From G963662905 sp963676725 (GTDB lineage Bacteria > Bacteroidota > Bacteroidia > Bacteroidales > WRLA01), in NCBI GenBank assembly GCA_963676725.1, contig OY781463.1:1054001-1118000 (forward strand): a stretch of DNA of 64,000 nt, given 5' to 3'. Shown piece after piece: positions 52,934 to 61,210 of this stretch. A model generated the notes under the pieces. It did not search any database, was not told where the DNA came from, and was given only the letters and a program-made list of their open reading frames with translations. Made by a program: the position numbers and the translations under genes. Within the stretch, counting starts at the first letter, position 1; each line of letters opens with the position of its first letter.

Positions 52934-52970
52934 AAAAAAAATGCGCCAATTGTATATGGCGCATTTTTTA
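52934..52970 (-). terminator. Bidirectional terminator after the thioredoxin cassette
   Basis: AATGCGCCA (52940-52948) pairs with TGGCGCATT (52957-52965) around an 8-nt loop, with A-runs before and T-runs after, so both strands end in a T-tract. On the minus strand it follows the last thioredoxin stop by about 55 nt. Confidence 0.9.
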
Positions 52971-53024
52971 TTAGACTATTTGAAGTATTGCAAATAATAT
53001 GCTTTTATTCAATAGTCAATAGAA

Positions 53025-53396
53025 TTATTCTGCTGCTTCATCTTCTTTTTTCCAGAATACATCATTCATCGCTTGTACAATGCTTTCTTTTGGAAGAGCG
53101 CCAACTGCCATTTGTGGTTGACCATCTGCCGGGCAGAAAAGCATGGAAGGAATACTACGGATGCCAAATGCTCCAGCCAATTCCTGTTCTTGCTCTGTAT
53201 TCACTTTATAGATATTTACTTTTCCGTCATATTCTGTAGAAAGTTCTTCGAGAATTGGAGCGACCATTTTACATGGGCCGCACCAGTCGGCGTAAAAGTC
53301 AATAACACAGGGTAGATCGCCTTCAAATTTCCAATCCTTGTTTTTTTCGTAATTAAAGACTTTTTCTTGAAATGTTTCTTTGGTTAAATGTTCCAT
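53025..53396 (-). CDS. Thioredoxin, cytoplasmic type
   Basis: The 123 aa protein has no signal peptide. Active site WCGPCK is in CVIDFYADWCGPCKMVAP near residues 32-49, with the cis-Pro loop SIPSMLF near 80 and a C-terminal GALPKESIV. It is a disulfide reductase or general redox protein in the cytoplasm. It is the last of three neighbouring thioredoxin genes on the minus strand and shares with the other two the N-terminal extension (FNYEKNKDWKFEGD) and the segment VNTEQEQELAGAFGIRS. The gap to the upstream gene is 47 nt; the terminator follows. Confidence 0.92.
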   Translation of the reverse strand: MEHLTKETFQEKVFNYEKNKDWKFEGDLPCVIDFYADWCGPCKMVAPILEELSTEYDGKVNIYKVNTEQEQELAGAFGIRSIPSMLFCPADGQPQMAVGALPKESIVQAMNDVFWKKEDEAAE

Positions 53397-53443
53397 TAAT
53401 ATGTTTTTTATGGGTGTTTAAATGATTTTATAAATATACTAAA

Positions 53444-53908
53444 TTATTCTGCTTTTGGCTTTTTTTCTAAAAGAAATTCATCGATTACCTGTTTGAAGGT
53501 AGTCTTAGGAAGTGCCCCGGTAGCCATTTGAGGTTTGCCTTTCATCGGGATAAAAAGTACAGAAGGGATACTTCTGATACCAAAAGCAGCGGCAAGTTCA
53601 CGTTCTTTTTCCGTATTTACTTTGTAGATATAGATCTGGTCTTTGTACTCTTCGCCTAATTCTTCTAATATTGGTGCAATTAATTTACAAGGACCGCACC
53701 AGGATGCATAGAAATCTACAATAACCGGCTTATCGCCTTCAAAAACCCATTCTTCAGGATTTTTTTCAAAATTATAGACTTTCTCTAAAAATTCTTGTTT
53801 AGTTATGTGTTTCGTGAATTTTTTGTCCTGCGCCTGCAGTGTTGCCAGCATACCGACCAGAAATATCAGGATTAGGCTGCTGCGAAAAATAGTTTGGAAT
53901 GTTTTCAT
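53444..53908 (-). CDS. Exported thioredoxin
   Basis: The 154 aa protein has a Sec signal peptide (MKTFQTIFRSSLILIFLVGMLATLQAQ), then the thioredoxin domain with WCGPCK in FYASWCGPCKLIAP and SIPSVLFIP (cis-Pro). The extracytoplasmic location suggests reduction of disulfides in exported proteins. It is 9 nt downstream of the lipoprotein thioredoxin gene and 47 nt upstream of the cytoplasmic one, and all three share a long stretch after the active site (VNTEKERELAAAFGIRS). Confidence 0.92.
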   Translation of the reverse strand: MKTFQTIFRSSLILIFLVGMLATLQAQDKKFTKHITKQEFLEKVYNFEKNPEEWVFEGDKPVIVDFYASWCGPCKLIAPILEELGEEYKDQIYIYKVNTEKERELAAAFGIRSIPSVLFIPMKGKPQMATGALPKTTFKQVIDEFLLEKKPKAE

Positions 53909-53917
53909 CTCAATAAA

Positions 53918-54415
53918 TTATTTGGTTTTCAATATAAATTCATCTATCTGCTTGCGGAACATCGCCTTGGTTTCTTCGGGCGTCCGGGCAATTCCTGCTG
54001 TCATTTGAGGTTGCCCCTCTTTTGGTGCCCATAAAAAACTTGGAATGCTTTGGATTCCAAAAACCGAAGAAAGTTCCCTTTGTTGGTCGGTATTTACCTT
54101 ATAAAACTGAACCCTGCCGGCATATTCTTCTGCCAGTTCTTCAATAATTGGGGAGGTGATTTTACACGGTTTACACCAATCTGCATAAAAATCAACAACA
54201 ACCGGAATATCATTCTCTAGAACAAAAGTTTTTGGATGGGTGGTGAAATCCCAGACTTTGGCCTTAAAGGTTTCAAGATCAATAATTTCTACGCCCTCTT
54301 CTAATGTCTTTTCTTTTTGATTGTTTGTCGCTTTATCTGATGTTCCTGAACAGGACGCGAACAGAACAGTAAAGGCAATCATAATAGAGAACAGCAGTCG
54401 GTGATTTTTAAGCAT
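53918..54415 (-). CDS. Thioredoxin-domain lipoprotein
   Basis: The 165 aa protein has a lipoprotein signal (MLKNHRLLFSIMIAFTVLFASC, lipobox FASC) and a short linker, then a thioredoxin domain with the variant active site WCKPCK in FYADWCKPCKITSP, followed by VNTDQQRELSSVFGIQS and SIPSFLW. A Lys replaces the Gly of WCGPC, which should alter the redox potential. The start at 54415 begins the signal; the frame is open up to 54517 but the added 34 residues are not signal-like. First gene of the three-thioredoxin cassette; no exact -7 box seen upstream. Confidence 0.9.
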   Translation of the reverse strand: MLKNHRLLFSIMIAFTVLFASCSGTSDKATNNQKEKTLEEGVEIIDLETFKAKVWDFTTHPKTFVLENDIPVVVDFYADWCKPCKITSPIIEELAEEYAGRVQFYKVNTDQQRELSSVFGIQSIPSFLWAPKEGQPQMTAGIARTPEETKAMFRKQIDEFILKTK

Positions 54416-54602
54416 AAGCGTTTTCTTTTTTTTTCTGCGATGCGTTTTGCAGCAGAATAATATCATTAACAATAAATTCGCCCTTTTGTTTTCAATTACC
54501 ATGCCATTCATATTCATGTTTCTATATATGTCAGATTGACTGTTTCATGCATCATGCTTTATAATTTGGAATTTTTGCCTGACATTCGGGCTTGTATCCA
54601 AC

Positions 54603-54633
54603 TTTGTTCCTAGTAAATCTTTTAGTACATTTG
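54603..54633 (+). promoter_or_regulatory. Promoter of the first hybrid kinase (TTTG-N19-TACATTTG)
   Basis: TTTG at 54603-54606 is followed by 19 nt and TACATTTG at 54626-54633. Spacing and elements are the same as in the moxR promoter. The leader to ATG 54669 is about 30 nt. Confidence 0.7.
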
Positions 54634-54668
54634 ACTACCAAATGGATGTTTTCTTTAGCTAAATAATT

Positions 54669-57512
54669 ATGAACCTGCTCATTGATGCTTTTTCTTTATG
54701 CAGCTCCTTAAGTTATGCCGTGGAGCTGCCTTCCGCCTTTATGCCTCTCGTATCTGTTTTTCTGTTGAAGGCTGCTTTTTCTTCTTATTGGTTGATAATC
54801 TATGTATTGCCGGTTTTTTTCTCTTTGCTTGTCTTGGCTTTGGTTTTCCGTATTTATAGGATGGGGAAAGAAAAAAAGCAAGCAATCGAGCATTCTGCGC
54901 AAAGACGGTACCTATTGGAGAAGGCCAACGAAAACCTGAATCGGGCAATTCTTGAAGAACATCATTTATTTTGGATTGTGGATAAGGATTTTCGCCTGAT
55001 ATCATTTAATAAGGGCTTAAAGGATATGCTTTTTTCTCTTTTTGATTTTGAATTAAAAGTCGGAATTTCAGCCCTTCTACCTGTATTTAACGAAAAAAAC
55101 CGGTTGGAGTGGCAACAAAAATATGAGCAGGCTTTGCAGGGAAAAGAAGTGCATTATCGCATCGAATTTGGTGATTATACAATGAATTTCCGAATCTTCC
55201 CGCTCCGGCAAAACGAAGGTCAAATTGATCGCGTTGCCATTAGTGGACTTGATGACAGTAAGCTGACAGAAGGGCAGTTTACTGAGGCTCGTTTTGAGCG
55301 CATTAAAGCGGATTCAGATGGCTTTTTTGCCCGTTTTAATCATCATTGTGTCGTAAATTTTTTCTCTTACAGAAATAATTCCAATGATTTTCGCCGGGAT
55401 GATCCTGCTGATTATCCGCATCTTGACCGCTTTCTGCCTACGCAAATATGTTCAAATATTAAGGAACATATGCATGGCATTAATGATGCAGGCGAATATA
55501 TTTTTGATTTTCAGGATACGGATAAAAAATCCTGGTATCGTGCCAAAGTTTATTATAGCGCAAAAAATAGCAAGCAAATCAGGGACTACAGCATTTTTGT
55601 TACAGACATTAGTGATGAAAAGCAGGCAAGGGACTTCCTTGAGGATCAGTATAAAACAATTTCTAAAACCATTGAAACCATTCCAATCCCTCTATTCTAT
55701 AAGATTGCCAATGGGCGCTTTTTGGGAACAAATAAAGCCTTTAATGATTTTTTTGGAGTGCACATCAACAAAAATAATTCTTTTGGTTTCCATGATTTTT
55801 TGTCCAAAACAGATTTTGAACAAATGTATGCTGTGGAGCAAAAATCCTTAACCGAAGAATCATCCCAAAAACATCATATTTCCCTAACAAGCCCAGATGG
55901 TCTGAAGGAATGTATTTTGTGCATGAATTCCTTTTTAACATCTCGTTTTAACGAAAAAGTGATTATTGGTGTTTTGTTCGATATTACCGAAACCCGGCTT
56001 TATGAGAAGCAATTGGAAGAAGCCAGGGAATATGCCATTGCTGCCAATCGTGCGAAAAGCGAGTTCCTCGCCAATATGAGCCATGAAATACGTACCCCCA
56101 TGAATGCGGTGATTGGTTTTACAGAATTGCTCGAAAGCATGGCCAATGAGCCAAAACAGATTGGCTATCTACAAACGATTAAAGCAGCAGGGCAAAGTTT
56201 GCTTAAATTGATTAATGATATACTCGATCTTTCACGCATAGAAGCCGGGCGGCTTGAGCTAAAGCTCGATTCGGTGAATCTTTTTGGCCTGGTCAATGAG
56301 GTACGGCAGGTTTTCTTTGGGCGTGTGCTGGAAAAAAAACTGGAGTTTTATATCGATGTGCAAAAAGATATGCCGGAGAGCCTGATCCTCGACGAAAATC
56401 GTTTACGGCAAATCTTGTTTAATCTGGCAGGCAATGCAGTGAAATTTACACATGAAGGTTCTGTAGGGATTCTCGTGCGCCATAAACAAAATGAAGAAGA
56501 TCCCAGTAAAATTGATATTCGTATCGAAGTTCATGATACAGGTGTTGGGATTCCGGACGAAGAACTACAAACTGTTTTTGAGGAGTTTACACAACGTGAA
56601 GGGCAAAGCAATAGGCGTTATGGAGGAACCGGCCTAGGGCTTTCGATTACAAAGAGTCTTGTGCATTTGATGGAAGGGGAAATAAAAGTAAAAAGTGAAG
56701 AAGGAAAAGGCTCGGTATTTAGTGTATTGCTTCAAGGTGTTGATATTGGCCTCACGGATTTTAATATGAAAAGTCCGGAGTTTTTCGATTTCAGAAGCCT
56801 TGTTTTTGAGCCGGCACGTATGCTCATTGTCGATGATGTAAAACCCAATAGGGACCTAGTTAGGGAAGTGTTTCGGGATTCACCAATTGAAATTATTCAG
56901 GCTGAAAATGGGCAGCAAGCTATTATTCTCGCTCAGGAATATATGCCTGATCTGATATTGATGGACATACGAATGCCAATTATGGATGGACACGAGGCTA
57001 CAATGGCCTTGAAAAAAGACGTGCGTACAAAGCATATTCCTATTGTTGCCCTAACCGCTTCTGTTCTCGTTAGGGAACTTAAGCTAATTAAAACCAGTGG
57101 TTTCGATGCCTATTTAAAAAAGCCGGTTTCCCGTTCGGAAATTTTCAGGGAGCTAAGCAGATTTCTAAAACATTCACGTGTCGAACAGTCAATAATAAAG
57201 GAAAAAACCAAAAAACTTGTAAGTAAGCAGCAGGCCGAAGCATTGCCCGGAATATTGGATACACTCGAAAAGGAAGTAATGATCCTTTGGGAAGAAATAC
57301 AGCAACGCCAATCAATGGAACGCACAGAAACCTTTGCCCATCAAATTATTGAATTGGGCAAACAATATCAAATAAAACTTTTGCTTGATTTTGGTTATGA
57401 TGTATTGGAAAGCGTCGAGCAGTTCGATATTGACCGACTTTCTTTTAAAATAAATACCTTCCCGGTGCTAATTGAGCGCGTTGCAGCATTGGGGAATGCA
57501 GAAATTTATTAA
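54669..57512 (+). CDS. Hybrid sensor histidine kinase with PAS domains and receiver
   Basis: The 947 aa protein has one N-terminal membrane helix (about 38-62), PAS-like domains (about 85-200, 220-325 and 335-445), HisKA with His472 in FLANMSHEIRTPMN, and HATPase with NLAGNAVKFTH near 590, DTGVGIPD near 626 and GGTGLGLSI near 657. A receiver follows with Asp766 in LMDIRMP, then a helical tail (about 840-947) that resembles an Hpt module without a clear phospho-histidine motif. No DNA-binding domain. It is followed by two further kinase genes, pointing to a shared phosphorelay. Confidence 0.93.
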   Translation: MNLLIDAFSLCSSLSYAVELPSAFMPLVSVFLLKAAFSSYWLIIYVLPVFFSLLVLALVFRIYRMGKEKKQAIEHSAQRRYLLEKANENLNRAILEEHHLFWIVDKDFRLISFNKGLKDMLFSLFDFELKVGISALLPVFNEKNRLEWQQKYEQALQGKEVHYRIEFGDYTMNFRIFPLRQNEGQIDRVAISGLDDSKLTEGQFTEARFERIKADSDGFFARFNHHCVVNFFSYRNNSNDFRRDDPADYPHLDRFLPTQICSNIKEHMHGINDAGEYIFDFQDTDKKSWYRAKVYYSAKNSKQIRDYSIFVTDISDEKQARDFLEDQYKTISKTIETIPIPLFYKIANGRFLGTNKAFNDFFGVHINKNNSFGFHDFLSKTDFEQMYAVEQKSLTEESSQKHHISLTSPDGLKECILCMNSFLTSRFNEKVIIGVLFDITETRLYEKQLEEAREYAIAANRAKSEFLANMSHEIRTPMNAVIGFTELLESMANEPKQIGYLQTIKAAGQSLLKLINDILDLSRIEAGRLELKLDSVNLFGLVNEVRQVFFGRVLEKKLEFYIDVQKDMPESLILDENRLRQILFNLAGNAVKFTHEGSVGILVRHKQNEEDPSKIDIRIEVHDTGVGIPDEELQTVFEEFTQREGQSNRRYGGTGLGLSITKSLVHLMEGEIKVKSEEGKGSVFSVLLQGVDIGLTDFNMKSPEFFDFRSLVFEPARMLIVDDVKPNRDLVREVFRDSPIEIIQAENGQQAIILAQEYMPDLILMDIRMPIMDGHEATMALKKDVRTKHIPIVALTASVLVRELKLIKTSGFDAYLKKPVSRSEIFRELSRFLKHSRVEQSIIKEKTKKLVSKQQAEALPGILDTLEKEVMILWEEIQQRQSMERTETFAHQIIELGKQYQIKLLLDFGYDVLESVEQFDIDRLSFKINTFPVLIERVAALGNAEIY

Positions 57513-57517
57513 ATTTG
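57510..57517 (+). promoter_or_regulatory. -7 element (TAAATTTG) overlapping the stop codon of the first kinase
   Basis: An exact TAnnTTTG whose first bases TAA are the stop codon of the upstream kinase; it ends 30 nt before ATG 57547. No -33 TTG found at regular spacing. Confidence 0.35.
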
Positions 57518-57546
57518 TCTGCTTCGTATTCTATCGGAGCTTAATA

Positions 57547-59319
57547 ATGGTAATGAATATGGATGTTTCGAACGCACGGATACTTATTGTCGATGATGTC
57601 AGCCGTAATATTCAGGTTCTTGGCGGTCTGCTTCGCAAAGAAGGGTATAAAGTAGAATTTGCCCAAAATGCTCAGGACGCCCTTGCTTGGCTAGATGCTG
57701 AAAAATTTGATCTTATTCTTTTGGATATTATGATGCCAAAGGTTGATGGTTTTGAATTATGCCATGTGATTAAATCCGATAAACGCCATTATGAAATTCC
57801 CGTAATATTCCTCACAGCGAAAAATGCCAGCGACGATATTGTTCGTGGATTTGAATCTGGTGGCGTTGATTATGTCACCAAACCATTTAACGGCCTAGAA
57901 CTTATAGAGCGTGTTCGTACGCATCTCAACCTGCGCTTTAAAACCAAAGCACTCGAAAAAGATATAGAGTTGCGTAAAAAAATGGAAGCCGAACTCGAAA
58001 GAACTTTAAAACTGGTCTACCATAAAAATGAAGAACTAAACCTACTCAATAATAGCCTTACTAAAGAAATTGAAGAAAGAAAACGTATCGAAAAGGAATT
58101 GGTTAAAGCCAAAAATGATGCCGAAAAAGCATCGAAGGCCAAATCAATGTTTCTGGCGAGCATGAGCCACGAAATCCGAACCCCAATGAGTGGAATTATT
58201 GGGATGCTTGATATATTGAAACAATACGATATCAATTCAGAGCAAAAAGAACACTTGAGTGTTATTGAAGTTTCTGCTCAAAACCTCCTTACAATTATTA
58301 ATGATATCCTCGATTTTTCAAAAATCGAAGCAGGGCAGATTGAGTTGGAAAATATTGACTTTCACTTGCATAACCTCGTGAATGATGTTGTACGCATGTT
58401 GGTTTATAAAGCAGAAGCAAAGAATTTGAAACTGGTACAGCATATAGGCGATGAAGTCCCTAACTACCTAAAAGGGGATGTTGTGCGCCTAAAGCAGATT
58501 CTGATCAACCTGATGAACAATGCCATTAAATTTTCCGAGTATGGTGATATCCGCCTGAGTGTAGAATTTTTAAAGAAGGAAAATAAATCGGTTTGGTTAA
58601 AATGTGCCGTAAGTGATGAAGGTATTGGCATCAGCGAAGAAGGGAAGAAAAACCTGTTTAAAGATTATCATCAAATAGGGGCGAGTACAACCAGAAAATA
58701 TGGTGGAACAGGATTGGGCTTGGCAATCAGTAAAAGAATCGCCGAACTGATGAGCGGTGAAATCGGCTGTGAAAGCGAGCTTGGGAAAGGGAGCACCTTT
58801 TGGTTTACTGTTTGTTTATTAGAAGCAAGCAAACCGCCAATAAAAGGTTCCGCCGATTTGCCTGGAAAAGAAATGTCCCTGAAACAGCCCTTAAGTATAT
58901 TACTTGCTGAAGATAATGCCATCAATCAGAAAATCGCTTTAATCAATTTGAAGAAAATGGGGCATAGAGCTGAACTGGCAGAAAATGGAGCGATTGCAGT
59001 AGAATTATATAAAAATGGATCCTTTGACCTGATTCTCATGGACGAACAAATGCCAAGCATGAGCGGAATTGAAGCGACCCGAATGATACGACGAATAGAG
59101 GCAGCTAAAGAAATTAAATCGCATATCCCGATTATTGCTTTAACTGCAAATGCAATGAAAGGCGAGAGGGAGAGGTTTCTGGCTGCCGGAATGGACGATT
59201 ACCTAAGTAAGCCATTTAAAATTGATGACTTAAAAGAAGTGATCGCACGTGCAGCCGTGTTTATTAAATCCCTTCAAAGTCAATCTGATGGATCAACAAA
59301 AACGAGTGATTCTTATTAA
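57547..59319 (+). CDS. Receiver-histidine kinase-receiver hybrid protein
   Basis: The 590 aa soluble protein starts with a receiver (Asp60 in LLDIMMP, Lys in VTKPFNG near 110). A coiled coil follows (about 125-195), then HisKA with His208 in FLASMSHEIRTPMS, HATPase (NLMNNAIKFSE near 320, DEGIGISEEG near 357, GGTGLGLAI near 382) and a C-terminal receiver (Asp499 in LMDEQMP, LSKPF near 555). The N-terminal receiver can take input from another kinase. The ATG at 57547 is used because the TTG at 57472 lies deep inside the upstream gene. It overlaps the third kinase gene by 32 nt. Confidence 0.93.
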   Translation: MVMNMDVSNARILIVDDVSRNIQVLGGLLRKEGYKVEFAQNAQDALAWLDAEKFDLILLDIMMPKVDGFELCHVIKSDKRHYEIPVIFLTAKNASDDIVRGFESGGVDYVTKPFNGLELIERVRTHLNLRFKTKALEKDIELRKKMEAELERTLKLVYHKNEELNLLNNSLTKEIEERKRIEKELVKAKNDAEKASKAKSMFLASMSHEIRTPMSGIIGMLDILKQYDINSEQKEHLSVIEVSAQNLLTIINDILDFSKIEAGQIELENIDFHLHNLVNDVVRMLVYKAEAKNLKLVQHIGDEVPNYLKGDVVRLKQILINLMNNAIKFSEYGDIRLSVEFLKKENKSVWLKCAVSDEGIGISEEGKKNLFKDYHQIGASTTRKYGGTGLGLAISKRIAELMSGEIGCESELGKGSTFWFTVCLLEASKPPIKGSADLPGKEMSLKQPLSILLAEDNAINQKIALINLKKMGHRAELAENGAIAVELYKNGSFDLILMDEQMPSMSGIEATRMIRRIEAAKEIKSHIPIIALTANAMKGERERFLAAGMDDYLSKPFKIDDLKEVIARAAVFIKSLQSQSDGSTKTSDSY

Positions 59320-61210
59320 AAACAATGATGTTGCAAATACAATTTCTGACAATTGGAACGAAAATATTTGTACTGTTTTTAAATGGGAAACTGCTTTTAA
59401 CGAAGCAAAAAATTATGTAGAAGAGCAATATGCACTCCATGCCTTACCTGATTTATTAATCATCGATCCTTTTTTGATAGGGAAGGAAAGCTCAGGCAGG
59501 GAATTTGCTGAAGTTCTTAAATTAAAATACGGAATTCCTTTTCTTTTCATTACTCAAGTAGTGGAGGATGAGATTTTATTGCCCCTGCTTCAGAGTGGAG
59601 CAGAACAAGTACTTGTGCAGCCAAACGATCTGCAATTAAGGCTTGCCGTCCTTAATGTGTTTAGGAATCAAGCTTTGCAACAATCTGAAATGCAGCATAA
59701 AGCAAGTGGGCACACACATTTTTTTGTTCAATTGATCGAACATTTACCTCTTGCTATCGCAATTCATTCGGGCAATCGAATTCTATTTGCAAATAAAGCC
59801 TGCTCCTTGCTTACCGCATATTCTGAAAAGGAACTCCTGGAATTGTATTTCTTAGATTTGGTGCATCCCGACGATCATTCTCAATTGAAAAAATTAGCCG
59901 ATTCCCGGCTTAAAAACGAGATGCAGGGTTCATTTTATGATTTGAGGGTTGTTGATAAAGAAAAACATATTCATTGGGTGGAAATGTATGTGCACTCGAT
60001 TGATTATATGGGAAATAGAGCTGTTTTGGTAGCCGGAACAGATATAACAAGCCGAAAATATTCTGAAATTGCTCTCGAACAAGCTTTGCAGCGTGCTGAG
60101 GAATCGAAAGAAATTAAAAACCTGATTTTTCAGAAAGTTAGTCACGAACTGCGGACTCCAATGAACGGAATTCTCGGCTTCTCTGATTTATTGCAAAATA
60201 CAGTGCAAGATCCTATTGCTAAAGATTATGCGCGCAATATTTATGATAGCTCAAAACGATTAATGGGAACCTTAACTTCTTTGATTGACGCTTCCGGGCT
60301 GAATAAAAAGAGAATTCGATATAATCCTGTTCTTTGCAATATCAGTCATAGTGTTGGCCGTATTTTAAAACGCCTTGCACCGGCTTTCGATCAAAGAAAC
60401 AATAATCTTGAGTTTCATTTGCCGGAAGAGGAACTGATTGCTTTTACTGATGAAGCGCTCTACAACCGTGTGCTGGAGCACCTTCTTGCCAATGCCAATA
60501 AATTTACAGTCTCCGGAACGGTAAGCGTAAAATTATATGTTCAGGAAGATGAAGAGCCTTATTTTGTGACTGAAATAACAGATACAGGTATTGGTTTTGA
60601 TATGGAAAACCTCGATAAAATTGTAGAAGAATTTCGACAGGAAAGTGAAGGTAACACGAGATTGCATGAAGGTTTGGGGCTTGGCCTGAGCATTAGCTAT
60701 AAAATGGTACAACTTATGGGAGGCCGTATTCATGTTGATAGTGAGGTAGGTAAAGGTGCTCACTTCAAAGTTGTTCTGCCGGTCAATAAATTAGATAAAC
60801 CAAAAACAATCGTTAAACGGAAACCCTTTCTTTCTTCACGTCAGGATGCTGTATGCATTTTATTGGTTGAGGATGATGATATCAGTATTGATTATACACG
60901 TGCCTGCCTGAATTTTTATCAAGTAGATGTGGCTATGAAAGCTTCCGATGCCATAGAAATGGCAAAGAAAAAACAATATCAGGCAATATTGATGGATATT
61001 GATCTGGGTTTTGGTATGTCCGGACTGGATGCCGTGGCTCAATTACGGAAAATGCCCAATTATAAAGAAATCCCAATTGCTGCTGTAACCGCAAATGCAC
61101 TTGAACAGCAAAAAGAAGAATTTCTTATGAACGGCTGCACAGATTTTATTGCAAAACCATATACCGTGCAAGCTGTTCAGGAATTTGTTGCCAATTTGCT
61201 TAATGAATAA
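59288..61210 (+). CDS. Receiver-PAS-histidine kinase-receiver hybrid protein
   Basis: The 640 aa soluble protein has an N-terminal receiver-like domain (about 5-130, with Asp60 in LIIDPFLIG but otherwise divergent), a PAS domain (about 150-260, AIHSGNRILFANKAC, then HWVEMYVHSIDYMG), HisKA with His286 in QKVSHELRTPMNG, HATPase (HLLANANKF near 400, DTGIGFD near 436, GLGLGLSI near 463) and a C-terminal receiver (Asp570 in LMDIDLG, IAKPY). The ATG at 59288 replaces upstream starts; it overlaps the second kinase gene by 32 nt, which suggests translational coupling. The stop overlaps the convergent C10 gene by 11 nt. Confidence 0.92.
   Translation: MDQQKRVILIKNNDVANTISDNWNENICTVFKWETAFNEAKNYVEEQYALHALPDLLIIDPFLIGKESSGREFAEVLKLKYGIPFLFITQVVEDEILLPLLQSGAEQVLVQPNDLQLRLAVLNVFRNQALQQSEMQHKASGHTHFFVQLIEHLPLAIAIHSGNRILFANKACSLLTAYSEKELLELYFLDLVHPDDHSQLKKLADSRLKNEMQGSFYDLRVVDKEKHIHWVEMYVHSIDYMGNRAVLVAGTDITSRKYSEIALEQALQRAEESKEIKNLIFQKVSHELRTPMNGILGFSDLLQNTVQDPIAKDYARNIYDSSKRLMGTLTSLIDASGLNKKRIRYNPVLCNISHSVGRILKRLAPAFDQRNNNLEFHLPEEELIAFTDEALYNRVLEHLLANANKFTVSGTVSVKLYVQEDEEPYFVTEITDTGIGFDMENLDKIVEEFRQESEGNTRLHEGLGLGLSISYKMVQLMGGRIHVDSEVGKGAHFKVVLPVNKLDKPKTIVKRKPFLSSRQDAVCILLVEDDDISIDYTRACLNFYQVDVAMKASDAIEMAKKKQYQAILMDIDLGFGMSGLDAVAQLRKMPNYKEIPIAAVTANALEQQKEEFLMNGCTDFIAKPYTVQAVQEFVANLLNE

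Noticed and set aside
52905..52964. N-terminal extension of the WbqC-family protein from the ATG at 52964
   Set aside because: The ATG is inside the terminator hairpin and the extension would span the promoter; family similarity begins a few residues after 52904.
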